Assembly (NCBI GenBank): GCA_011009095.1
Contig: VTPC01000391.1
Span: 314,707 to 378,706, forward strand
Length of the DNA: 64,000 bases
Source: Ignelater luminosus
Taxonomy: Eukaryota > Arthropoda > Insecta > Coleoptera > Elateridae
Direction: 5' to 3'
In this document: piece by piece, positions 50,001 through 62,682 of the stretch
How the letters are laid out: each line of letters opens with the position of its first letter
How positions within the stretch are numbered: the first letter of the stretch is position 1
Notes under the pieces: model-generated
What the model was told of the DNA's origin: nothing
Seen by the model: only the letters and a program-made list of their open reading frames with translations
Databases searched by the model: none
Translations under genes and position numbers: made by a program

Positions 50001-53000
50001 TTTAAAGAATATTTAGATTTGTTAGAAACACTTCTGTGAGACACACAGTATACAGTGTGTCCAAGATAAGAATGCACAGCATGGAGATTTTGGAAACGGT
50101 AAGAGATACAGGATCGGTTAAATGGAATGAAAGTTGGCTATTTAGAGGACTTTTTTGTTGGCGTTTGCAAAATCTAGATATCTTGTATAGTTTCAGAGAT
50201 ATTTAAGAAAAAGTAGATTTCTTGATTTTCATTATTATTTTTTCTTTTATTTATTTGAAGAGATATCGGAAAACTAAAACCATTTTTCCATTGCCACTTT
50301 TTGTTCTCTATTAAAATACGTTAACAAAATTCCTGTACAACGTTTCGGTTTCGAGTAACCATCATCAACCTCATTTTTTTAAATAGATGGAAAAACAATT
50401 GAAAATTGTTTTAAATAGCTCTTGTCACAATTCTAATGATGTAAACATAATAGGGTTATTTTGATTTCTTATGCTATAAATTAATGCATTCTGCAGTACC
50501 CTGGCCTGCACGATCACCTGATCTAACACCGTTAGATTTCTTTCCTCTGGGTTTATGTCAAGAATCATGTGCTTAACCAGAATTTTGAAGATGAACAGCA
50601 ATTATTACAGTTGATCACAGCAGCATTCAACACAAAAAAATCAAAACCAAAATAACCCTATTATGTTTACATCATTAGAACCGTGACAACAAGAGCTATC
50701 CAAAACAATTTTCAATTGTTTTCCCGCCTATTTAAAAAAATGAGGTTGATGATGGTTACTCGAAATCGAAACGTTATAAAGGAATTTTGTTAGCGTAGTT
50801 TAATAGAGAACGAAAAGTGGCAATGGAAAAGTCGTTTTAGTTTTTCGATATCTCTTCAAATAAAAGAAACAGAAAATAATAACGAAAATCGGGAAATCTA
50901 CTTTTTTTTAAATATCTCTGAAACTATCCAAGATATCTAGATTTTGTAAACGCCAACAAAAATGTCCTATAAATAGCCAACTTTTATCCCATTTAACTGA
51001 TCCTGTATCTCTTACCGTTTCCAAGATCCCCATGCTGTGCATCCTTATCTTGGACACACTGTATATCAAAATACTAAACAGAAAGGACTTATTTAAAACC
51101 CAGGTTTGTACTTGTTACTCTCTCTGTTTTTATTGCGATTTATATTTACTACGTCTTACATTTTTAGTTTCCCTTGTTGATATTCAATTTCATCGCCTTT
51201 TCCTTCATTGTAAATCATGAAGATATCAGTAAAATACCGAAGTAAAATCTTAAGTGGTTTAGCTTTTTATCGCCAATATCTTGCTGACTATATTTATATC
51301 CCAGAGCGTTCTTAAAGACGTCTGCCAAATACTAGGTAAAAAAAGGTTTACAGGAAATGTTTTTTTTTCACTCACATCTCGTTTGCTATATAGTCGACAA
51401 AACATTAATATGACTGGATGTTCGCTGTTTATAAAACCATCTAATTGAGAGGTAGATTTTGTAATTTTCCATATCTAAATTGAGTTTCATTCTGCAAAAA
51501 ATTACTTTGGGACTAAAAAAGGAAATTAAGTATCATTCTTAAATATACCTATTTTCATAATATCAATATTTTAAAATAATTTTAATTTTGGAATTAAAAA
51601 CAACAAACTTCATCATCTTAAAAGAGCAAATAGTTTCATTAACAATAATGTCATAGTCTAAAATTGGAAGATCTTTAACTACCTAATTCCTCCGTTTCTA
51701 ATCTAACCTTTTAACGTTGGCAGTTTGGAGTTTTACTATTACGTCATCATTAAGGAGTAGGGGTTTATGTTATCTACTAGATGACAAAATCAATAGGACT
51801 TAAACCATTATTCGATTAACTAAAGGATGTTAAGCATCGTTAAATACCGTAATCTAAGAAAAAATAAATAAATAAATAAAACGTAGAATCCATTTATTGA
51901 ATTAAAACTTTTCGTGGTCTCAAACTTCCTAAAACTTCCTTGCAGCAACAGCAGTAAACGACGCAGCGTCGTATTTTTAGTCTTGATCTCTAAACTACTT
52001 ATACTTTTATTAAAACTTTTGCAGTTACAGTAAAACATACTTAGCAAGTATCTAACTAGTGCCAGATGTAATCCTTCGTAAAGTCGTTGCTTTTGTTGGT
52101 ATTTAATAAGAGTTTATTCTTGTTAACAGGGCCAAAGGAGGTATAAGAAAGAGGGGAAAGACTCGTCACAAAGGTCGTTCAATAGATCCAGGTCGCAGTT
52201 CGTCACCAAGTAGTTCAAGCCTTTCCAGCCCTAATGAAACGTGCTACAGTTTTGTAAGGAGGGCCATTCAGAAATTAGCAGGAGGAAGGAGAGGCGTTCA
52301 TCGTCCTTGGTTTCTAGAAAGTTGGACGACGTGTGCTAAAGAAACCCCCGCTAAACGTTTCGATCGAGATGGCTGTAACTGTTGCGAATGCGAAGATGTT
52401 CAAAATTTACCGATAGAATTAAGAAGAGTGGACGACGAAGAACTTCCACAACGCCGACAAACCTTTCCTTCGTCGCAGTTAATTAGCGAAATATATTCCA
52501 ATTTGAAATCGCGAAGTTTAACTGACATTAAAACAGCCGAAAATAATAATATAGTGCGTTCCAAATCAAGCGTGCCTAGTATACAAGAAGCTTTGTCAAC
52601 TGAAGAGAATAGCGATAGTAAAGTCGAACCTGTTAGCACTAATAGTACATTAACAAAGCCGAAATTAGTGAAACAGAAAAAATCTATTTGTGATGAAGAC
52701 GCAGAGGAAGATTTAGATAAACCTACAGACATGAAAAAATTAGTTAGTACTTTACCAGATTTTAAAATTTTTCACGGTTCTTATCACAGAGGAAGCGTGT
52801 TTAAACAAAGGTCTTTAAATGAAGAGTTAATGTCGGTCGAGAGACTTCGAGAAAAGGAACGAGTTAAACAAAACATTCAAAAGCAAGCGTCTCTAAACGA
52901 AGAACTTATTTACCGACGTCATCGCACGCTAGATTCGCTCAAAGATTCCTTTTTCTCGGTTTCCACCGCTAAACGATTTCAACTCATCAAAACCGGATTT

Positions 53001-55400
53001 ACAAACAAAATCAAAAATTCAACCACAAATATCGAGAAAGTGACGGGCTCCTCGTTGAGAAACGGCTTTGTGCGAATGTTTCAAAATTGGAAGAGCAGCG
53101 AATTAGTGTCACCAATTATTCCGGAAGACGAGACTGTAATAACGTCGCCTAGTATGGTTGGAGTGGCAATAACCGAGGAGAAGAAGGAAAATGGAACGAC
53201 AACAACGGGAGAGCGAAGGCACTCGAAGGAAGACGGCTCGGATTCGTCTAAAGATAGTAGTTTGCAAAGTGATACTAGTGTAGATTCTGAGGATAGCTTC
53301 GCTTCAGTTATTTTTGTTCCTAAAACGGATCCTACGTCTCCCACTCCCTTGTCTCCTGGACCTACATCACCCAGAGTAAACAATTCGTCCGTCCCAAACT
53401 CTCCTAGAATCAAACAATCATCTTGTCCGACAAGCCCTAGAATAAAACAAATGCCTTTGTCAGTTTATCCTTTAACTAAACAATTAAGTTCTCCTAAACC
53501 TACTACATGCACAACAAAATCAGTTTCCGATTCTCCTTTATCTCCTGGTTCCAGTGACAAAACAGAGAGGGACCAACCAAACACAGAAAGTACAACAGAC
53601 GAACAGTTAAGTAGTAATAAAACGAAAGTAGCCGAATCTCTAGCACAAAAATATGCAGTACCTCATATACCAAAATTTAGAAAAACTAGTTTAAATTCGA
53701 AAGTAAGTCCGGATAAACCACCGCAATCGTCGATAAACGAATTAAGCGATAAAACTAGAAATGAAAGATTAAAAAGTATTAAAGAACTATTAAGTCAGAA
53801 ACCGGGATTTGGTATGAGATCCGTTAGATCGAATTACCCAATAGTTAGAAGGTCGTCTATGAGTAACGGAAACTTTGACACTATTGCCAGACCCTTACCT
53901 AAGTTATTATCCTTAGAATTGTTTAATCCGGAAACAGATGATAAAGATAGCGATTCGAGTGCAGTTTCATCGCCTGATTCCATAGAAAGTGTAGTAGAAA
54001 ATAAAACAAAGTCCACTCCTCTTACAAAATTTGCATTTCCACCTCAACCATGTTCTGTAAAAAATATAAATGTAGATGATAAAACGAAAGTATCGACATC
54101 TAAAAGCCTTTTAGAAGCAGCTGCCGACGTCGCGAATTCATTAGACGAAGCTGTAGATAAAGTAATTAGATCGAGTCCTAGAGCGAAAAGAAGGCAATTA
54201 AAAACCGGCGATGTTATATCTGTTATACAACGGCACTACGATACCGATTCCGTACCATTATTAAGTGCCGAAGAACCCTCTGCTGGATGCGAGTCTTCTT
54301 GGGACGAAGAGTGTCATAGACATCTAACAGATTTTGCTGATAGGTTAAGCGAAAAACTCCTAAAGGAAATAGATCAATACCGGGAGCATAGTCGCGAAAG
54401 CCAGGCAGCCTTTGGGAGTTTAGAATCAGAACACATTAATGATCCGTACATCCATCGGTTAAGTGAAGAATTGAATGATTTATCAAAACTAAGTGAAGAG
54501 ATACAAAAGCAGAATGAATATTTAGCAAAATTAAGTGCCAGTGATAATTTTTATAATAAATTGCAGTGCGGGAACTGTAAGAAAACGTTCTGTAAATGCG
54601 TTCGAAGAACTAAATGCGAATTAAAAACTAAACCGGAAACTAAGTTAGAAAAAAGTGAACCCGATAAAATCGAGTTATTAAAGAAAGATAAAGTGCTAAT
54701 TAGCGACTGTAGTGGTAATAGTGCAAAATCGTGTGAAATTAGCGAATCTCGAACGGAAGACTCGATTAAAAGTTTAAGTAAGGCAGATAATACGAAAACC
54801 GTCGAGATCACGGACACATCGTCGTTTGGGGCTACGCCCAAAGCGGTTAATAAAAGTGTTCTCAAAAAAGGTTCCTCAATAGAATCTTGCGAATCAGAAA
54901 GAGGAAGCAGTAGCAATTCAGTAATATCTAGTGTCGCCACTTCTGTACATTTTGGACTATCAATGGAGTCGACGGACGGGATCTCTGAAAAGGGCAGTAG
55001 CGATTCACATAAAGATACCAGTTCGATAAGCAGGTACAGCGATGGAGGAAGCACGGCGTCTTTGGTGTCGTGTCCGGAGTGGACGGTATTCAGAAATAAA
55101 CTGCCAGAAGAGAATTCGGAAATTAAAATCCAACAGAAGCGGGAAATTAATAGTGTAGGTAAAATAAATAAAGACAAATCGGGATTAAATCCGTCTCTGA
55201 GCGATACGTCTCAAGAGTCCCTACCTTCAGACAATATAGGCGGCGCAATTACGTATCATAGATATTATCATGTATTTAGAGAAGGCGAATTGGACCAATT
55301 AATAGAAAAATATGTACAGAATTTGCATATTATTTCTTCTTATTATGACCACTCTAGTTGGTGTGTGGTTGCGGAAAAGGTTCAGGTGTGGACCATCTGA
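35058..55400 (+). CDS. fid: tRNA methyltransferase 9B-like protein (TRMT9B/KIAA1456; fire dancer family)
   Basis: Coding exons: 35076-35235, 45673-45776, 45891-46240 and 52130-55400 (stop TGA 55398-55400), 1294 residues. All introns are GT-AG and junction phases agree. The acceptor at 35056-35057 puts 18 nt of leader before the ATG, so an upstream exon exists. Residues 1-150 form a class I SAM-dependent methyltransferase of the Trm9/ALKBH8/TRMT9B group. It opens with VHDVYEQFSENPRSRPWPRV, and motif I (D-V-G-C-G-N-G-K-Y, residues 52-60) is split by the first coding intron. LPFRDESLDAVLSIAVVHHL and RELARVLRIGGRIIISVWAM follow. A long, disordered Ser-rich insert has CYSFVRRAIQKLAGG, HRPWFLESW, two SLNEEL motifs, repeated Ser-Pro-Arg units (about 606-646) and two Cys-rich patches (about 286 and 1018). 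The conserved C-terminus (RYYHVFREGELDQLIEKY to SSWCVVAEK) closes the fold. In Drosophila the ortholog limits synaptic growth. The modified RNA here is not shown. Introns of 10.4 and 5.9 kb hold transposon debris. The gene symbol follows the fly ortholog. Confidence 0.9.
37543..37562. mobile_element. lone transposon-like end (ACAGGGTGTTCTAG type)
   Basis: On the minus strand the sequence begins TATACACAGGGTGTTCTAGA, the form seen at many insect DNA transposon ends. I did not find a partner end, so the extent of the element is unknown. Confidence 0.35.
37930..38645 (-). pseudogene. non-LTR retrotransposon (LINE) reverse transcriptase fragment
   Basis: Minus-strand open stretches (38544-38314 and 38278-38012), in different frames, give consecutive RT blocks. 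DRQFDFCKGMSTVDVLHEVV is followed by LVTIDVKNAFNSANW, SGVPQGSVLEPLLWNILYDG and the catalytic FADD box at about 38197-38186 (KLIGFADDLAVV). After the box the sequence runs only about 20 codons before joining unrelated 3' sequence, so the thumb is missing. The 5' part (endonuclease) is absent. The style resembles the R1/Jockey group, but I cannot place the clade securely. Both flanks carry CCTAA-like repeats. Confidence 0.85.
38641..38677. repeat. short CCTAA repeats (insect telomere-like)
   Basis: CCTAACCTAACCTAACCTA follows degenerate CCTAATCTAATTTAACC. The unit CCTAA is the complement of the common insect telomere repeat TTAGG. On the other side of the LINE fragment 37899-37925 reads CTAATGTGCCCTAATCTAAT then CTAACC, in the same orientation. 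The tract is very short. Confidence 0.6.
42240..42760. repeat. decayed dispersed repeat, copy 2
   Basis: Homologous in blocks to 31170-32010 and in the same orientation; strongest around AAATAGAGCG (about 42709) and AAGTTGAG...GATACTGAAACC (about 42468-42510). Non-coding. Confidence 0.5.
43908..44293. mobile_element. MITE-like element with ~30-bp inverted ends
   Basis: The left end reads AGATTAGAGAGGTGTAAGAT then GCGACA. The reverse complement of the right end reads AGATTAGGGATAGTGTAAGA then TGCGACA. About 385 bp, no coding capacity, inside the first coding intron of the TRMT9B gene. Confidence 0.7.
48488..49250 (-). mobile_element. candidate tRNA-derived SINE
   Basis: Read on the minus strand, a tRNA-like head covers about 49246-49155. 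It has a box A-like TGGCTAAGCGG near 49241-49231 and a box B-like TTCGAATC near 49170-49163. An AGTGG at the 5' end can pair with CCACT just after box B. The roughly 70-nt spacing fits a tRNA with a long variable arm. A body of about 660 nt follows, including the minus-strand frame 49063-48488, whose Ser/Thr/Asn-rich translation has no domain and is probably fortuitous. The 3' end is uncertain. It could instead be a single tRNA pseudogene beside unrelated DNA. Confidence 0.5.
50051..51063. mobile_element. foldback element copy 1, ~420-bp inverted arms around a transposase tail
   Basis: The left arm (about 50051-50473) begins TACAGTGTGTCCAAGATAAG. The right arm (about 50638-51063) is its reverse complement with scattered differences. 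TA flanks both ends. The centre of about 165 bp reads on the plus strand as VPWPARSPDLTPLDFF, the C-terminal catalytic block of the DUF4817-associated IS630-Tc1-mariner transposases, followed by NQNFEDEQQLLQLITAAFN in another frame. No complete transposase remains, so the copy is non-autonomous. Transcripts through it would form a long double-stranded hairpin inside the TRMT9B intron. Confidence 0.88.
51064..52129. other. intron sequence, nothing recognised
   Basis: AT-rich remainder of the third coding intron. The ORF at 51032-51220 starts inside the foldback element and is not a gene. Confidence 0.5.
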
Positions 55401-58400
55401 CCTGGGATCGTTACAAAATTAGTTTACCAAAGTGAATGCACAATGTATATAATATCCTTCTTCATATAGATTCTATCAAAAAAATTAGCTAAATCATAAA
55501 ATTCATTATAAAAATTAACATTTTTCATGTAAATTTTAGCTAAAACAAAACTAATCTTGCCTATTTACATAATGAAAAAAATTAGCAAAGGTAGATGAAG
55601 TTTTTAGTTCTTATCCAACATTAGAATTAATACTAATTAATTAAAAGAACAAAAAACATTTGTAAAACTGACGCTATTTTTCTTTTTTAATTGTTTAGTT
55701 TTATAGTAACAGTCTGTAAGTAATTCAAGCTCAAATTATACATAACATTTTTATCATTCATTAAGAAATACTAATGATTATTATTATTATTAATTAAAAG
55801 TTGTTTTTACACACGTAGCATTGTTGCATATAAAAGGAATATATTTTATGTTATTATTATTATAATAATACAACTCATAGTTATTAAAATTAGCTATCAC
55901 TCTATTTTTGTACGCCAAGTTAAAAGGTCTAATTTTTTATTTTGTTAGTTGAAAGCGTTAATTATTGCTGTTAGAACCAGAGCTGTGAAGATTAACGATA
56001 TTTTTTAATTAGTTGAAAAATGACTAGATTTATCTGATCGATTAGTGATTAATCTCTGTTTTTCTTACTTTTTTAGCGTACATTTAGCACTTTCCATTTT
56101 ATACTTCCTTATTTATAAAATTAAATGTAAAGAAAAACAGAACGCTTTTTCAGGTGTAGATTATGCGAGAAAAAAATAATAAGAAAATAAGGAGTTTATA
56201 CAATATTGTTAATAAACACACAGTGGATTAAAAAAGGAGCTCTTAAGAAAAACTGGAATCTAAAACTTATTTTTGTCATACGAGAATTATTAAGAAAAAG
56301 ATCAATATAGTGATTGCAATATATTAAATTATAACTGTTGTGGTTTAGTATAATGTAACATAAAAATGAAATATTCCATGCACTAGTGAAAATAATTTGC
56401 ATTTAATGTTTATTTCTACTATTAATAATAGTAATGCAATAGCTCTTCTCAACCTTGAAAAGTTTTTTGCTATATCATAGAGTGCAAGCTATATGCATGG
56501 TAAACTCGACTTGCAGTTTTTAGAAATAACATATTTTAATGGTAAACGCAATTGAAGTACTTCAACAGATACAGAACTTATGTTGGAATTATGACTGTAG
56601 AAACCATCTTCACATAAGCTAAGACAAAGAAATTCCATCTATTTGAAAAAAGTCATTTTTTTGTATACAAACAAATGGAAGTTGTTTAAAATCTAATTCA
56701 CAGTTGAAACTAATAAAAAATTAAATTAGAGCTGTACTATAAAGGAAGAAATCTAATGCTGATACTATTTGTAATTTATAACCGTATTGTGAATCACAAT
56801 GATGCAAAAGAAGCAAAAGGCATAAGAACAAAAACACAATGAACAATTAAGAATATTGTGTAGAAATTAGTTTATTTGCAAAACTCAAGTAAGAAGGATT
56901 TAGAAGATGATTACACATGTAAAGAGATGCAGAAATATGTGTGATGGGAAAATATGGTCTTTGGTCTAGTATTGTTAAAGCGGACTTTATAACCCCCCCC
57001 CCAAAAAAAAAACATAAAACAATTGTGATTCTTCTTTTGAAGGTTTGAATCAGCAGCTTTAAATTTATACAGAACTTCTATGTAAATATTCAGTGACTAT
57101 AATGTGGTTGGCAAAGATCTAATGCCAATTATAAGCTTGCTTTACTCTTATTGTAAATATATTTAGAAGGAGCACTATGTTAACTAGTACCTTATAAACT
57201 ATAAGACATGACATTTCCTGTATCTCACGAAGACATTAGCAGGAAAACCTCTATAAATTGGTTCAGTCTCAACTCACTTATCTTAAATATTTCATCAGCA
57301 AGTTACTGTTCAATGTACACCCTTTGCTACTTTTATCCAAATTAATTTCTTATGTTACAATGAATAGTTTTTAAAAATCATTTTTTATTAAATTCTACTC
57401 ATAGAATGCCAGCTTCACTGATATTTTATTTTTAATATCATCAGCACAGTGTCCAAACAAACAAGACACAAACATTATTTTCTCAATGTGGTCTATCTTT
57501 TCTCTGTATGTCATCTAGTTCAGTCCAGCAGAATTGCAACAAATTTTGAAAACATTTCAAATGAAGATTGTGACTGGAAGTTTCTTTGAGCCAACTAGGA
57601 AACTGCAATGGTTGTAAATGGTCAGCTGTTTTCAGCAACTTTTACTTTTGGATACATATCATGCGAAATAAAATTATTGGTAATTATATCCTTGCCGGTT
57701 CCTCGTAAATTAGCATGATTGTTGTTCCTTGTCGTAACTAATAGCATTGCATTTTCAATTTATAAAGCAATACATACCCGTAGTCATGTTAGTTATAGTT
57801 AGACAGTCGATTTATTTCGTTTCCAAAAGCCCATTACAAGAACATTTCATCGAACATGAATGATTATTGATATATTCACTTCAACCAATCAATTAACATC
57901 AATTAATAGTAAAAACATAAAGTGTATTCTCTAAATTTTACCAAACATACATAAATGTAAACTGCAAGCAAGACAAGAATAATGTCTTTGGGGTTCAGTT
58001 TCTTAACAACTAAAATCCTGATCTTCAATTAAGGAAGATTTGTTAGAAAATTGTTGCCTAACTCCTTTTATCTTTTTCTAATGTTACTTAGTTGATTCAT
58101 TTCAACTCTCTGAAATTCCACATGTATTGAAGATCGTTGGACCATAGCTAAACCACATAGAAAAAGAAGGAAAACTCGAGTTGTACTGTACTGAAAAGAA
58201 ATAAATTTTTGTGTGCCTCCTTTTCGAATTCTCCTTGTATACCCTTAACGTAATTTCTGTTTTTTACCAATAGACATCTTTGAGAGGTTTTATATGTTAG
58301 CAGACAGAATCCTTAACAAACCTACTTTAAATTCATTAAGGTAGAAAAAGAACTCCATTTTTTACAGACATTTGATGAAAAAGTACAAACTGTTGCCCAG

Positions 58401-61400
58401 TTCTGTTGAAACAGTCAGCATTTTACCTTTTTGCTCTCATTTATTATTGTTAGTTCAAATAAGCAAATAAATATTTTGTTGATAATTATGAAATGATCTT
58501 CAACTGTCTAATAGCTTAATGATAATAATTCTGGATATTGGCCTAACTGCATAGGTAAAAGTTACTATATAAATCGTGACGTCTTTCTTCTTCCTCATTG
58601 TTAAAGTAGTTTCCGTTGCGGTTTTTTAAATTATTAGATGATAAAATCAATTTATTCATAATTAGATAAATATAAATGAAAAGCAAAAATAAAACCAAAG
58701 AAATCAGAATATTACTGTAAAACAAAATAAAGGCCTCCATGACTGGGTTACTACGCAATCTGTCTAAAAGCGAAATTTTCGCGGGCTAAGCTTACTTAAT
58801 TTTAAAAATGTTTTGGTTTGTTTAAGTCTTTCTGGGCTTAATAAGTTTTCTGAGCGGACTGGATCCTTTGGGCCTAGACAAGCTTCTATTGAATTAGGTA
58901 TCTGTGATTTGTGGAATACTTGGGTAGATTTAGAAGTCTATTCCAAAGTTTGTTTCCTTATTATAATGTAAAATAATACCAGAAGTCTTACTAGTACTCG
59001 TATTTGCACTTTAGAAATGATGATTAGGTGATTAATTAGCAGTTAATTCTGCTGTGCTGTATTATAATATTTATAATCTAATTCTTCCAAAGCTTTTTAC
59101 TTTTATAATCATTGAAAGGATGGAATTTCAAATCTTACGTAGTACCTGCTACTTATACATTGTCTCAAGATTTCCTTCTATTCTACTCCTTTGCCATTTC
59201 GCTTATTAAGCAAGTGCATTTTCTTTGAAGGTTTTCAATATTTAAACCTCTTAAATTTGTATCAACTACATCACTAACTATTTTTTTATCTCTCGTATTT
59301 CTTCAAAAAAAGAAACCAAATACGTACCTAAAGTGAAAACAGTAAAATTAAAATTATTTCAATTTTTAAATATTAATGTAACAGAAAACTTTTTAATTTT
59401 TTTTATTGAGTTTGAATGAAATCACTAAAAATTTATAAATGGCATGTTATTCGAATCTGCTTTTTCGATCCACTGTGTATCATTAATCTCAACTATATCG
59501 CTTCAGTAGCACATATTATAATAATTAATAAAAAAAAGTAGTTAATATTTTGCCTAATAATAATAATTAATAATAATAATAATATTAATAATATCGACGA
59601 TATAATAAGAAATAAGTATTTGTTAATTTGCTTTTGTAGTACATCAGGTGAAAGTTGGTTAAATTAATTTAATTAAAAAAAGACACAAAAATTATCATCA
59701 TCAATAACATAGTATACATATATATATATAAAAGAAAAAATATTTTTCTTATATTATTCCTTATTTGTTAAATGGGCTGCAATAAAAGAAACTGAAGCTT
59801 TGATTAATAATATTAATTACAGCTTGCATGTTTATTAACTATAAAAAATATCATATTTTATTACATAAAAAGAAAATGAATGTATTTCAAATGATTCTAA
59901 ATTTAAATTGTCACAAAAAAATTCAATAAAGATTTTTCTTGATGCTTGAAATCATGTAAAGAAAAATAATGTATTAATTTAACCAATATATTATAGACAA
60001 AATATATTATGGTTAAGTGTAACTGAGCTTTAAAACGACAAAATGTGTATCCCAAAAAGGCAGAAAAAAGTATATACATTTTTGCTCATAAATAATATAA
60101 ATAAAGGACATAGGAAAGAATTTTTTAATTTCAGGGTTTCTTGATTTCTGTTATTTCTGAAGAGAATTTCAAATAATTCTAGAAGAAGAACTTAATTGGT
60201 TAATAAAATGGAAAATTCAGAAAGTTTGGTACAAGAACTCTCTACAATATAATATTTGGCTAACAGCACTCTACGTCATGCTTATATTAATTTTTGTTAA
60301 AAGTTACAATTAAACTCATGACCCTATAACTTTCAAATAAAATTTACTTGTTTATTTGCAATGATTTCTGTATACCAAACTTAAGACCAATTATAAGTTC
60401 AACTTCTATGATTGTTTAATACGAATTATATTTAAAATCATTTGTTGTAACATGAACTTCATTATTAAAGTCGATTATTTTTACAGCTCTGTTATAAAAG
60501 CATCAAAAAATTTTAAAACGTTTTAAATTCAATGATGATTACAAGCAACACTATAAACAAAAGAAAAACAATGTATAATTAATAATATTAAATTTGCTTC
60601 GACCCTGAAATTATCAATTTTACAATTTTTAAAAATAGACTAGCAAATTTACTATTTTTCATATCTACTATCTTGTGCCAGTCTATTGAATATGTTTTAA
60701 AGCATTTTAATAGATTGTGGTTGTAGTGTTCTTAAAAACCAGAAGACAAATAATGTAATATTAAAATCTTTATAAGCATAAAACAAAATTTCTTTTCTTT
60801 GTTACTTTAAATCTGCAACATTTTTCAATAGTCACAAACAATTTTTCCTTTTTCTTTAGTTTTCAAAATTTTATATATTTAATATTGAAATTTGGTACGT
60901 CCATTGCAAACCAAGTATTAAGAAAAATTCTTGGTCCTTAAAACACCAACATATAAAGCTTTATCACTGATATGAATTTTTATAATTATCAAAGAAAAAA
61001 ATTGAAAACCAAATGTGACTTGAAAGATGTACGTAGATAAATCTGAATATAATAAGAAGACAAAATAACTTAAATGTACTAAATAATTTTTATTTATTTA
61101 CTTTTTGTAGCTTTTTTATGTAAAATATTTATTATTTACGAAGAAAACTGAAAAAGATGTCATTGTATTATTAAATATGGCCATTAGAAGGTTTAATTTT
61201 TAAAGCTACAACTTGATAACAAATTAAGTGTAAATGTAAAAAAAGAACAACTTCGTGCCTGTCTTAATTATGAGGTTTCCCAATGGAAACCTAATTCCAA
61301 ATATCTTTTGATACTTATAGCAAGTTCAACGAATTTCAATGGTTTAATGTGTTTCACTCTATCCATTATATCAATATTTACAGTTGGATTTGACTTGTTG

Positions 61401-61669
61401 TGTTCAATAAAAATATATGCAAACGTTATAAGCTGTTTTTTTAATCCTGCAAAATAAAATTCCATTAAATAGTAAGTACTTACTTCATTTTCATATCCAT
61501 TTTACAGTTTTCATAGATGCTTAATAGTGATGCTCTATGTAAGAAGGTATTTAAAAAGATGGATGTGTAATGTGGTTAGTCCAGTTCCTCATATTATGTT
61601 CTATTACGTCCACTAGAGAAATAATGAACACAAACTTGAGAAAAACCATCACATAAATTCAACATAATA
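55401..61669. other. 3' UTR and downstream flank of the TRMT9B gene, no further gene
   Basis: Very AT-rich, with no recognisable open frame on either strand. The first AATAAA after the stop is at 56211-56216, so a 3' UTR of at least 0.8 kb is likely; longer forms are possible. Low-complexity tracts include (TAA)n at about 59555-59600, (TA)n at 59717-59730 and C10A9 at about 56993-57012. Confidence 0.55.
56211..56216 (+). promoter_or_regulatory. candidate polyadenylation signal of the TRMT9B gene
   Basis: First AATAAA downstream of the stop codon on the plus strand. Not confirmed. Confidence 0.3.
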
Positions 61670-62682
61670 TACAGTGTGTCCAAGATAAGGATGCACAGCA
61701 TGGGGATCTTAAAAACGGTAAGAGATGCAGCATCGGTTAAATGGGATAAAAGTTGGCTAGTTATAGGACCTTTTTGTTGGCGTTTACAAAATCTAGATAC
61801 CTTGGATAGTCTCAGAAATATTTAAAAAAAAGTAGATTTCTTGATTTTCATTATTTTTTCTTTCCTTTATTTGAAAAGATATCGGAAAACTAAAACCACT
61901 TTTCTATTACCACTTTTTGTTCTCTATTAAAATACGCTAACAAAATTCCTGTGCAACGTTTCGATTTCCAGTAACCATCATCAACCTCATTTTTTCAAAT
62001 AGGCGGAAAAACAATTGAAAATTGTTTTGAACAGCTCTTGTTGTCAGGATTTTAATGATGTAAACATGATAGGGTTATTTTGGTTTTGATTTTTTTGTGT
62101 TGAACGCTGCAGTGACCAACTGTAATAATTGCTGTTCATCTTCAAAATTTTGATTGAGCACATGATTCTTGACATAACCCCAGAGGAAAGAAATCTAACA
62201 ATGCTAGATCGGGTGCAGGCCAGGCCAGGGTACTGCAGAATGCATTAATTTATAGCATAAGAAATTAAAATGACCCTATCATGCTTACATCATTAGAATC
62301 TTGACAACAAGAGCTATTCAAAACAATTTTCAATTGTTTTTCCACCTATTTAAAAAAATGAGTTGATGATGGTTACTCGAAACCGAAACATTGTACCGGG
62401 ATTTTGTTAGCATATTTTAATAGAGAAGAAAAAGTGGCAATGGAAAAGTGGTTTTAGTTTTCCGATATCTCTTCAAATAAAGGAAAGAAAAAAATAATAA
62501 CAAAAATCAAGAAATCTACTTTTTTTTTAAATATTTCTGAAACTATCCAAGATATCTAGATTTTGCAAACGCCAACAAAAAGGTCCTATAAATAGCCAAC
62601 TTTCATCCTATTTAACCGATGCTGTATCTTTTACCGTTTCCAAGATCCCCATGCTGTGCATCCGTACCTTGGACATACTGTA
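61670..62682. mobile_element. foldback element copy 2, centre inverted relative to copy 1
   Basis: The same terminal sequence (TACAGTGTGTCCAAGATAAG) and inverted arms as the copy at 50.05 kb, of nearly equal length, with TA flanks (61668-61669 and 62683-62684). The central transposase tail is present at about 62095-62262 but on the minus strand: the CTGCAGAATGCATTAATTTA block lies at its right end, whereas in copy 1 the reverse complement lies at its left end. Non-autonomous. Confidence 0.88.

Larger units (their letters stand above)
46241..52129 (+). other. third coding intron of the TRMT9B gene (5.9 kb)
   Basis: Donor gtaagt at 46241, acceptor ttgttaacag ending at 52129. Contains a tRNA-headed SINE candidate (48.49-49.25 kb, minus) and a foldback element (50.05-51.06 kb). 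The remainder is AT-rich without recognised features. Confidence 0.75.

Noticed and set aside
52400-55177. Several antisense open frames (up to 208 codons)
   Set aside because: All are shadows of the large coding exon of the TRMT9B gene; the plus frame is conserved in type and splices in frame.
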